A stretch of 12,410 nucleotides of DNA from an uncultured Phaeodactylibacter sp. (GTDB taxonomy: Bacteria > Bacteroidota > Bacteroidia > Chitinophagales > Saprospiraceae): NCBI GenBank assembly GCA_913062745.1, contig CAJXXJ010000044.1:1-12410 (forward strand), given 5' to 3'. This document shows, piece after piece, positions 5,482 through 12,410 of the stretch (positions are counted from its first letter, which is position 1; each line of letters starts with the position of its first letter). The notes beneath the pieces were generated by a model. The model had not been told where the DNA came from. It made no database searches and saw nothing but the letters and a program-made list of their open reading frames with translations. The translations under genes were made by a program, and so were the position numbers.

Positions 5482-7746
5482 TTGAAGACTTTATTACGTA
5501 TTCCTCTGCTTATCGGGCTTTTAGCTGCAGCGATCCCTTCTCTTTTTGCCGCGCATATCATCGGTGGCGAAATCACTTACGAATGCCTGGGATGGACCAA
5601 CGGAGACCCGTCAAGCGGCACCCGGCGTTACCAGTTTTACATGGATGTCTACCGCGATTGCCAGGGCGGCGGTGCTCAGTTTGACTCTGCGCCCGGCGGC
5701 GCCTTTGCCGCTACGGTCACCATCTTCCAGGAAGGGCTTTCGGAGCCTTACCAGACGATTGAGCTTGGGGCCCCCTCCATCAGCCAGGTGGAGCCCTCTT
5801 CCGACCCCTGCGTGCAGGTGCCGCCCGGTGTTTGCGTACAGCAGGGGCGCTACACCTTCCCGTTGCTCGACCTGCCGGTCATTGACGGCAGCTACGTGGT
5901 CGCTTACCAGCGCTGCTGCCGCAACAATACCATCACTAATATCATTGAGCCGGGTGAAGCTGGTGCAACTTACGCTATGGAGCTTACCGCTGCAGCGCAG
6001 GAGGTCTGCAACAACAGCCCTGCTTTTCAGCTCTTCCCGCCCTCGGTCATCTGTGCCAACCGGCAGCTGAACTTCGACCATTCGGCTACCGATGCGGAGG
6101 GGGATCAGCTTGTGTATGAATTCTGTACGCCCTTCCTGGGAGGTGCGAACATCAGCAATAATCCTTTTGATATCGACGGGCTGGCCCCCAACCCGGAGCC
6201 TCCGCCCCCCTATGACGGTGTCAATTTCCTGGCCCCGGACTATTCTCCGGCTAGCCCGCTGGGGCCGGATGCCAATCTGGAAATCGACCTAAACACCGGC
6301 CTCATCACCGGCTTTCCGCAGATCAACGGGCAGTTTGTGGTGGGCGTTTGCGTAAGCGAATTCCGAAACGGCGAGTTGCTGAGCGTGGTACGGCGGGACT
6401 TCCAGTTCAACGTCACCGTCTGCCAGGAGCAGGTCAGCGCGGAGGTAGAACAAGGGGAGCGCATCGGGGATGAGGTCTTCATTGAGCAGTGCGGCGTCTC
6501 GTCCATTGTTTTGGAGAACACCAGCCAGGAGACGCCTTTCCTGCAGGAGTACTTCTGGGTATGGAACGGGCCGGGCCTGGATACGGTGCTCGAAAGTTTT
6601 GATGTTGATTTCCCGGTCAGCCAGGCCGGGCGCTACACCGGCCACTTGCTGCTCAACCCCAGTTTCAGCTGCTCCGATACGCTGACCATCATTTATGATG
6701 TGTTTGCAGATCCGGTGGCGGAATTCTCCTTTGAATATGATACCTGCCGGGCCGGGCCCATCCGCTTCCAGGATGAGAGCGTGGCGAGCAGCGGGAGCAT
6801 CGACCGCTGGACCTGGAGCTTTGGCGACGGCAGGGGCTCTACGGCCTCGAGCCCGCTGCATGAATACCTTAATGCGGGCAGCAGCTTCGTACGCCTGCGG
6901 GTGGAAGATGAGAATGGCTGCCTCGACTCCACACAGCAACAGGTACGCTATTTCCCGGTGCCGCCCGTCATCATCGTTTCGCCGGATGTGACCCGTGCCT
7001 GCCTTGGCCAGCCTGTCACGTTCACCAATTTGTCGGAGGTAGTCGATGAAACCTACACCACGGAATGGTCTTTTGGCAATCAGGATACCTCCCTGGCCTT
7101 TAGCCCTACCTATACTTATCCGGATACTGGCACCTACGACATAGGCCTGCGCCTCACTTCGCCAATCGGCTGCCAGACGGATACGCTTTTCCGCAACCTG
7201 GTGACCATAGAGCCCTCGCCGGTTGCAGGCTTTACCTTTGACCCGGCCTCGCCGGATATCCTGGAACCGGATGTGCAGTTCATTAACCTTTCGGAAAATG
7301 CCAACCGGTTCTTCTGGGATTTTGGCGACAGCCGCACCTCCACGCTGATGGAGCCGCTGCACACTTATCAGGACACCGGGCTGCAGCAAATCCGGTTGGT
7401 GGCCACCCACCCCCTGGGCTGCCAGGATACAGCCCGGCAGGTAATCGATATTTTTCCGAAGGTAACTTACTTTTTGCCCAATGCTTTCAGCCCGAACGGG
7501 GACAGCCGCAACGATGTCTTCCGCGGAAAAGGTTATCTTGAGGGCATCAGACAATTCCGGTTGCAGATATGGAACCGCTGGGGTGCGGTAATTTATTCCA
7601 CAGATGACCCCACCGAGGGGTGGAATGGCCGCGTCGACAATACAGGCAGGGAAGCGCCGGCCGGCAATTATCTGTGTCGGGTGGTATACATCAGCCCGCG
7701 TGGCGAGCGCGAAGAAGTCAGCAGCACGGTTACGCTCATACGCTGA
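5482..7746 (+). CDS. Secreted PKD-domain protein with gliding-motility-type (T9SS type B) C-terminal domain, paralogue 1
   Basis: The 754-residue surface or secreted protein has a signal peptide at 1-23 (MKTLLRIPLLIGLLAAAIPS start). A Cys-rich N-terminal module begins HIIGG (25-29) and includes YRDC (57-60), QRCCRN (143-148), DHSATDAEGDQLVY (199-212) and a cadherin/Ig-like end, IDLNTGLITGFP (268-279). A degenerate PKD-like domain spans about 317-409, and three PKD domains span about 411-494 (WSFGDG), 495-579 and 580-660 (WDFGDS). The C-terminal domain at 661-754 has YFLPNAFSPNGDSRND and WNRWG, the hallmark of the gliding-motility C-terminal domain used as a T9SS type B signal. Each clear PKD has one Cys early and one late, fitting an intradomain disulfide. 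The start must be non-ATG: the frame has no ATG between the stop at 5419-5421 and the signal peptide. TTG at 5482 is preferred over TTG at 5443 because it gives a textbook signal peptide. Likely role: adhesin or structural surface protein; no enzyme domain is seen. Confidence 0.92.
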   Translation: MKTLLRIPLLIGLLAAAIPSLFAAHIIGGEITYECLGWTNGDPSSGTRRYQFYMDVYRDCQGGGAQFDSAPGGAFAATVTIFQEGLSEPYQTIELGAPSISQVEPSSDPCVQVPPGVCVQQGRYTFPLLDLPVIDGSYVVAYQRCCRNNTITNIIEPGEAGATYAMELTAAAQEVCNNSPAFQLFPPSVICANRQLNFDHSATDAEGDQLVYEFCTPFLGGANISNNPFDIDGLAPNPEPPPPYDGVNFLAPDYSPASPLGPDANLEIDLNTGLITGFPQINGQFVVGVCVSEFRNGELLSVVRRDFQFNVTVCQEQVSAEVEQGERIGDEVFIEQCGVSSIVLENTSQETPFLQEYFWVWNGPGLDTVLESFDVDFPVSQAGRYTGHLLLNPSFSCSDTLTIIYDVFADPVAEFSFEYDTCRAGPIRFQDESVASSGSIDRWTWSFGDGRGSTASSPLHEYLNAGSSFVRLRVEDENGCLDSTQQQVRYFPVPPVIIVSPDVTRACLGQPVTFTNLSEVVDETYTTEWSFGNQDTSLAFSPTYTYPDTGTYDIGLRLTSPIGCQTDTLFRNLVTIEPSPVAGFTFDPASPDILEPDVQFINLSENANRFFWDFGDSRTSTLMEPLHTYQDTGLQQIRLVATHPLGCQDTARQVIDIFPKVTYFLPNAFSPNGDSRNDVFRGKGYLEGIRQFRLQIWNRWGAVIYSTDDPTEGWNGRVDNTGREAPAGNYLCRVVYISPRGEREEVSSTVTLIR

Positions 7747-7796
7747 ACCACCATCCTGTCGTTTTTGTACCACGTATATCAAAATACTGTCGGACT

Positions 7797-10043
7797 ATGA
7801 GAGCTGAACTACTTTTTCGCTATAGCCTGAGCATCGTCTGCCTGCTGCTGCTATCACTCCCGCTGCAGGGGAGGCACATCATCGGGGGCGTTATGACCTA
7901 CGAATGCCTGGGCAGTGGCTCCTACGAATTCACCCTGCGGGTGTACCGGGACTGCAACTGCACCAACTGTGCGAACTTTGATACCCCGGCCTTCATTGCA
8001 GCTTACAATTGCAACAATTGCAATTTCGCCTCACAGGGCAACCCTTTTCGGGAAGTGGATGCTATGCCGGAGGTGATTCAGCAGGTGGAAACGCCAGACT
8101 ACCCCTGCCTGGAAGAGCCGGATATCTGCGTGCAGGAGGCCATCTACCGTTTTCAGCTCGACCTGCCCGTATCCGACGAGAGCTACTTTGTCTCCTATCA
8201 GCGCTGCTGCCGCAACGCCACGGTGTCCAACCTCGTGCTGCCGGACGATCAGGGTGCGACATACTTCGTGGAAATTACGCCTGAGGCTCAGGCCGTGTGC
8301 AACAGCAGCCCAGTTTTCGACGACTTTCCGCCGACTGTAATTTGTGCGAATGAACCGCTGGAATTCGACCACTCGGCTACTGATGCAGATGGCGATCAGC
8401 TGGTTTACAGCCTTTGCCCTTCCTGGGACGGCGGCGGCAACATCCTGACCGACCCGGGCTACCGGCTGTGTGATGGCGCGCAGCCCACTCCGGCCTGCCC
8501 GCCGCCCTACGACCCGATCTCCTTCAACCCTCCCTTCTCCCCTACCAACCCGATGGGCGGCGTACCCCCCGTCACCATTGACCCGAATACCGGCATGATC
8601 ACCGGCACCCCTACCAATCAGGGGCAGTTTGTAGTGGGCGTATGTGTGGAGGAATACAGAGACGGTGAACTGCTGAGCACGACGGTGCGCGACTTCCAGT
8701 TTAATGTAGAGCGCTGCGACCCCACGGTAATCGCACAGGTAGGGCAGGCCGAGGCCGTTGTCGACCAACAGTACACCATCGTATCCTGTGGCGATCAAAA
8801 TATCTCGTTCGTCAACGAAAGCATACAGGAGCGCTTTATCGAGGTGTACGAATGGAATTTCATGATTGACGGGCAGGAGCAGCTATTTGACGATTGGGAG
8901 CCGACCGTTGCTTTCCCGGACACGGGGACTTACATGGGCCAACTGATTCTCAACCCGGGTACCACCTGTGGAGACACCGCCCTGATTGAAGTCATCATTT
9001 ATCCGGAGATTACTGCAGATTTCGAATTTGCCTACGACACCTGCGCCGCCGGCCCGGTCACATTTACCGACCTTTCCACCTCCGGCAGCGGCCAACTGAC
9101 GGCCTGGAGCTGGGAATTTGCGGATGGTAACAACGCCGCAGACCAAAACCCGCTGCACACCTACGAGGAGCCGGGAGATTTCCCGGTAGCACTTACGGCT
9201 ACGGATATAAACGGTTGCGAGGATACCCATATCCGGGATCTGGCTTATTTTCCGGTGCCCAACCTCATTATCATTGCTCCGAGCGCCTTTGTCGGCTGTG
9301 TGCCCGGCCAGATTTTCTTTGACAACCTATCCACTCCGATTAATGAATCTTATGATATCACCTGGGACTTCGGGGACGGCGGCTCAGCCAGTGAAATCAG
9401 CCCGACCTACACCTATGAGACTCCCGGCATTTTCACGGTCTCTGTGGATATCATATCCCCGGTAGGCTGCCAGGTAGATACCGTTTTTGAAGACCTGATC
9501 CAGATCCTGCCTTCCCCGGTAGCCGGGTTTTCTTTTTCGCCCTTGCAGCCCAGCAACCTTGAGCCGGAGGTCGATTTCTTCGACGAGTCAGAGAATGCTG
9601 TACGCTGGAACTACGATTTTGGGGACGGCCGTACTTCTACCCTGCCCTCCCCTACGCATGAATACCGGGACACCGGCCAGTATACGGTGCGGCAAATTGT
9701 CACCCACCCCAGCGGCTGCCAGGATACCCTCATCCGGATTGTGGATGTTATCCCCGAAGTGCGGTACTTCCTGCCTAATGCCTTCACCCCCAATCAGGAT
9801 GGGCGGAACGATGAGTACCGGGGTTCCGGCGTCCTGCAGGGCGCTAGCAATTTCCGGCTGCGCGTCTTCAACCGCTGGGGCGAAGCAATTTTTGAAACCG
9901 ATGACCCTATGCAGGGCTGGAATGGCCGGAAAAACAACTCCGGGCCGCTCGTACCGCAGGGTACTTATATGGTGTTGGTGACCTTCACGGGCCCGCGCGG
10001 CGATCAGTATGAATACCGGGGTACGGCTACGGTAGTGAGGTAG
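7797..10043 (+). CDS. Secreted PKD-domain protein with gliding-motility-type (T9SS type B) C-terminal domain, paralogue 2
   Basis: The 748-residue product is built like its upstream neighbour, 50 bases away, so the two are probably one operon that arose by tandem duplication. The signal peptide is residues 1-25 (SIVCLLLLSLPLQG core). The N-terminal module again has HIIGG (27-31), YRDC (50-53), QRCCRN (135-140), DHSATDADGDQLVY (191-204) and IDPNTGMITGTP (261-272). A degenerate PKD-like domain (about 310-403), three PKD domains (404-487, 488-572, 573-653) and a type B C-terminal domain (654-748) follow. In the C-terminal domain I counted 38 of 62 aligned residues identical to paralogue 1. It differs by a four-Cys insertion at residues 55-75 (CTNC and NCNNCN). 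The ATG at 7797 is chosen over an upstream in-frame start at 7620 because it opens the signal peptide and leaves no overlap with paralogue 1. The gene ends at a bidirectional terminator. Confidence 0.93.
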   Translation: MRAELLFRYSLSIVCLLLLSLPLQGRHIIGGVMTYECLGSGSYEFTLRVYRDCNCTNCANFDTPAFIAAYNCNNCNFASQGNPFREVDAMPEVIQQVETPDYPCLEEPDICVQEAIYRFQLDLPVSDESYFVSYQRCCRNATVSNLVLPDDQGATYFVEITPEAQAVCNSSPVFDDFPPTVICANEPLEFDHSATDADGDQLVYSLCPSWDGGGNILTDPGYRLCDGAQPTPACPPPYDPISFNPPFSPTNPMGGVPPVTIDPNTGMITGTPTNQGQFVVGVCVEEYRDGELLSTTVRDFQFNVERCDPTVIAQVGQAEAVVDQQYTIVSCGDQNISFVNESIQERFIEVYEWNFMIDGQEQLFDDWEPTVAFPDTGTYMGQLILNPGTTCGDTALIEVIIYPEITADFEFAYDTCAAGPVTFTDLSTSGSGQLTAWSWEFADGNNAADQNPLHTYEEPGDFPVALTATDINGCEDTHIRDLAYFPVPNLIIIAPSAFVGCVPGQIFFDNLSTPINESYDITWDFGDGGSASEISPTYTYETPGIFTVSVDIISPVGCQVDTVFEDLIQILPSPVAGFSFSPLQPSNLEPEVDFFDESENAVRWNYDFGDGRTSTLPSPTHEYRDTGQYTVRQIVTHPSGCQDTLIRIVDVIPEVRYFLPNAFTPNQDGRNDEYRGSGVLQGASNFRLRVFNRWGEAIFETDDPMQGWNGRKNNSGPLVPQGTYMVLVTFTGPRGDQYEYRGTATVVR

Positions 10044-10111
10044 CACAAACGGGGGCACCTCCGTTCTGACTTTTCACCTATTCGCCCGGCTTACGCCAAA
10101 TTGGGCCAAAC

Positions 10112-10152
10112 AAAAGGAGAAGGCACCCAGGTACGGGGCCTTCCCTTTTTTT
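10112..10152. terminator. Bidirectional terminator between convergent surface-protein genes
   Basis: The left arm aaaaggagaaggcaccc (10112-10128) and right arm ggggccttcccttttttt (10135-10152) pair almost throughout if A10118 and A10125 are bulged, with the 6-nt loop aggtac. The plus strand ends in a run of T; the minus strand ends in CCTTTTG and is weaker. It lies 69 bases after the plus-strand stop and 18 bases beyond the minus-strand stop at 10170, so it can serve both transcripts. Confidence 0.8.
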
Positions 10153-10169
10153 CTGGCCGAGGCTACATT

Positions 10170-12410
10170 TTACTCCACCACGATGCGGCGGTAGACGCTT
10201 TGCTGCCCGGTAGACAACTCCAGAAGGTAAACGCCGGCAGGCAGATTATTCAACTGTAGCTGTTGCTCGAAGCGGCCTGTTTCAAAGCGCTCCGTACGGC
10301 GCAGAATACGCTGCCCTACTGCATTGAAGAGCTGAAGGTGCAAATGCTCCGCCGGGCGCGCCTGCAGGCTTACGGTAAATTGTCCGTTATTCGGGTTCGG
10401 ATAGATCTGCAAGGCCTCCATCCAGTTCGCTTCGCCCGTGCTATTGATAAATAAGACCAGCCCCTTACTTACGGTTACCGTATCGCAGGAATTGGCGGCA
10501 GCCAGAGTAACCGTGTACTCGCCATAGTCAGCGTACTCATGCACGGGGCTTTCTTCAGTGCTGATGTTGCCATCTCCAAAATTCCAGAGGTACTGCATAT
10601 TGCTGCCGGTAGAGATGTTTTCGAAGGCGACCTCCAGCCCTTCTACCGTAAAGTCGAAGTCGGCTGCCGGCGGCTGCAACACCACGATCGTATCTTCCAG
10701 GACCACCGTATTGCTGCCGAATGCATTTGTAGCCGTCAGTTCCACCGCGTAGCTGCCAGGAGTATCGTACACCACGCTCGGGTCTTGCTCCGTAGCGCTC
10801 GCCGGGGTGCCACCCGGGAAAGACCAAGTGTAGCTATAGGCCGTATCCACCAGCGTGCTGCCGCTGAAGTTGACCATCATGGGCGGGCAGCCCTGAGCGC
10901 GGTCCATAGCCACTTGCGGCTGCGGTGCCTGCCCTATGATTTCGACGACTTGCTCCAGGCTATCCTGCCCGCAGGCATTACTGACTACCATCAGCACAGT
11001 ATACGTGCCGGCGCTGTCGTAGACATGTGTGGGGTCGCTATCGGTGCTGGTTTGTCCGTCTCCGAAGTGCCAGAGGAAGTCTTCTGCACCGCTGCTTTCG
11101 TTGCTGAAGGTGGCAGTCGCAGCTTCCACGCTATGCGTAAAGCCGGCTTCAGGCGCCTGGCCCACCACGATGTAATCTTCGCGCACGGCTATACTGCTGT
11201 CTACTGCATTGTAGACGGTAAGCGTTACCGTGTAGATGCCGGGCGTGCTGTATACCACCGTCGGCTCTGTTTCCGCAGAACTTTCCGGCGTGCCGCCGGG
11301 GAAAGCCCACTGATAGCTGGTGGCATCTGTGGAATTATCCACAAAGCTGACCTCAAAGGGCGCACAGCCTTCGGTGACTTCCGCTTCAAAAGCGGCGGAA
11401 GGAGGTTTGGGCAACAGCACTACCGTATCTACTGCGGTGTCACTGCCACAGGGGCCAAAAGCAGTAAGGCGGATGACATACTCGCCGGCGCTCTGGAAGC
11501 TGTATGTCGGTGATTCCGTAGTTAGGGTATCGAGGGAGCCGATTTCCCAGCGGAAAGAATCAGCGTTCACGCTATTGTTTTCAAAAGTCACTGTGTAGCC
11601 TACCGGATTGCTGACAAAGGAAGCTGATGGCGGGCCAAGCACGGTAACCACAGTAGAATCGATGCTGCTGCCGGCGGCGTTGCTTACTTCCTGATAGATC
11701 GTGTACTGGCCCGGGCTTTCGTAGGTGAAAGCCGGAGTGGCATCCGTGGAGCTTTCCGGGCTTGCCCCCGGCGCAGACCAGGACCAGCTGCTCACATTTG
11801 CGCTCGACTCATCAATCACCTGCACGCTCAGTGGCGCACAGCCTGTGGTAGCATCCAATGCGAAACCAGCCTGAGGCGGGAAGATGACTTCCACAGTAGC
11901 TGTAGCCGTATCGCTGCCGCAGCTGTTGCTGACTACCTGTGTCACCGTATAGGTGCCTTCTTCCTGGTAATTATGTTCCGGTGCCGCCTCATCGCTGCTA
12001 TTCCCATCGCCGAAGTCCCAGGCATAAGACGAAACATCGCTGCTCTGATCCTGTAACTGCAGCTCGGTAGCGCCTGCCTCGACGAATGCGTCAAATCCGG
12101 CAGTGGGTCCGCTGAGTACCGTTACCAGGAGGGAGTCGCTGTCGGTACCGGCTTCATTCGTTACCTGCTGCACCAGTACGTATTCGCCCGGCTCACTGAA
12201 AGTGAATGATGGCTCTGTTTCCGTGGAAAACTCAGGCTCTGCCCCCAGCACGGTCCAGGACCACAGGTCAGTATTGCTGCTGGCCAGATCCGTAATACTC
12301 ACAGTGAGTGGTGCACAGCCAACTGTATCGCTGATGGCGAAACCGGCCACCGGTGGGGTCACTACTTCCACCGATGCCGTAGCGGTATCGCTGCCACAGC
12401 TGTTACTGGC
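10170..12410 (-). CDS. Large PKD-repeat surface protein with T9SS type A sorting domain, 5'-truncated by the window edge
   Basis: The frame is open to base 12410, and the edge residues (ASNSCGSDT) match the end of a further PKD domain, so the gene continues beyond the window. A GTG at 12371 lies inside a repeat and is not the start. The visible 746 residues hold eight PKD domains followed by a linker and a C-terminal domain of about 80 residues opening with LQIYPNPNNGQFTVSLQ. It continues LFNAVGQRI and NLPAGVYLLEL and ends YRRIVVE: a typical type A sorting signal for export through the T9SS and surface attachment. Domains alternate between a form with GCAP and PGGTPESS-like loops and a form with a WxFGDG loop and NSCGSD. 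No catalytic domain is visible, though one could lie in the missing N-terminus. Likely a long stalk-like adhesin or the tail of a secreted enzyme. It uses a different sorting signal class from its convergent neighbours. Confidence 0.92.
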   Translation of the reverse strand, partial: ASNSCGSDTATASVEVVTPPVAGFAISDTVGCAPLTVSITDLASSNTDLWSWTVLGAEPEFSTETEPSFTFSEPGEYVLVQQVTNEAGTDSDSLLVTVLSGPTAGFDAFVEAGATELQLQDQSSDVSSYAWDFGDGNSSDEAAPEHNYQEEGTYTVTQVVSNSCGSDTATATVEVIFPPQAGFALDATTGCAPLSVQVIDESSANVSSWSWSAPGASPESSTDATPAFTYESPGQYTIYQEVSNAAGSSIDSTVVTVLGPPSASFVSNPVGYTVTFENNSVNADSFRWEIGSLDTLTTESPTYSFQSAGEYVIRLTAFGPCGSDTAVDTVVLLPKPPSAAFEAEVTEGCAPFEVSFVDNSTDATSYQWAFPGGTPESSAETEPTVVYSTPGIYTVTLTVYNAVDSSIAVREDYIVVGQAPEAGFTHSVEAATATFSNESSGAEDFLWHFGDGQTSTDSDPTHVYDSAGTYTVLMVVSNACGQDSLEQVVEIIGQAPQPQVAMDRAQGCPPMMVNFSGSTLVDTAYSYTWSFPGGTPASATEQDPSVVYDTPGSYAVELTATNAFGSNTVVLEDTIVVLQPPAADFDFTVEGLEVAFENISTGSNMQYLWNFGDGNISTEESPVHEYADYGEYTVTLAAANSCDTVTVSKGLVLFINSTGEANWMEALQIYPNPNNGQFTVSLQARPAEHLHLQLFNAVGQRILRRTERFETGRFEQQLQLNNLPAGVYLLELSTGQQSVYRRIVVE
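10443..12356 (-). repeat. Four two-domain PKD units (eight PKD domains)
   Basis: Domain boundaries on the minus strand are approximately 12356-12111, 12110-11880, 11879-11634, 11633-11406, 11405-11157, 11156-10929, 10928-10674 and 10673-10443. Odd domains (82-85 residues) carry GCAP or GCPP and a W-x-x-PGG-like loop. Even domains (76-77 residues) mostly carry WxFGDG and a late SCGSD-like Cys. The higher-order period is 158-162 residues (about 475-485 bases). Nucleotide traces remain, for example gtatcgctgcc followed by cagctgtt near 11912 and 12386. Duplication of a two-domain unit is inferred. Confidence 0.85.

Noticed and set aside
6289..7782. 497-codon open frame on the minus strand within paralogue 1
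   Set aside because: It lies entirely opposite a well-supported PKD gene. Its product has no recognisable domain, and long antisense frames are expected from the high-GC third positions.
7620..7796. Upstream start for paralogue 2 overlapping paralogue 1
   Set aside because: It would put 59 basic, unstructured residues ahead of a clear signal peptide and overlap the previous gene by over 100 bases.
10539..11513. 324-codon open frame on the plus strand within the PKD array
   Set aside because: Its repeated character mirrors the PKD repeats on the opposite strand; there is no start context or recognisable product.
10443..12410. CRISPR-like or satellite repeat
   Set aside because: The periodicity of about 475 bases is explained by protein-coding PKD pairs in one open frame. 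Repeats are diverged and there are no spacers.

Overview
The window comes from a member of the Bacteroidota, most likely the Saprospiria/Lewinella side of the phylum (inferred from protein style, not proven). The evidence is: (i) type IX secretion (T9SS) sorting domains of both common types on PKD-repeat surface proteins; (ii) the gene order rpmB - rpmG - DUF4295 - ftsY, which is characteristic of the phylum; (iii) promoters of the Bacteroidota form TTG-N20-TAnnTTTG; (iv) no Shine-Dalgarno sequences ahead of the genes. It is GC-moderate, densely coding chromosome with no mobile element, CRISPR array or rRNA.

Layout. 1-2361 (+): the 3' part of a long tetratricopeptide protein with seven extended repeats of 47-48 residues, cut by the left edge. 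It converges on ftsY (2358-3320, -), and the two stop codons overlap. Going up the minus strand from ftsY come a hairpin (3394-3432), a 58-residue DUF4295 protein (3462-3638), rpmG (3731-3919), rpmB (3973-4221) and tRNA-Arg(ACG) (4312-4385). A strong promoter lies ahead of the tRNA and a second one ahead of the DUF4295 gene. This is a translation and membrane-targeting block: a tRNA, two large-subunit proteins, a probable Bacteroidota-specific ribosomal protein, and the SRP receptor. Next is a YrdC/Sua5-family gene (4558-5148, -) with its own terminator; the family's substrate-binding signature residues are replaced, although the frame is intact.

The right half is cell-surface biology. Two tandem paralogues (5482-7746 and 7797-10043, +) each carry a signal peptide, a Cys-rich N-terminal module, four PKD or PKD-like domains and a gliding-motility-type (T9SS type B) C-terminal domain. 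They converge, across a bidirectional terminator (10112-10152), on a minus-strand gene cut by the right edge. That gene has eight visible PKD domains in four two-domain units and a T9SS type A sorting domain.

I do not see a new multi-gene system. The items most worth a second look are the YrdC-family protein that has lost its signature residues, the complementary single-cysteine pattern of the alternating PKD array, the four-cysteine insertion unique to the second paralogue, and the short DUF4295 gene with its own near-ideal promoter.
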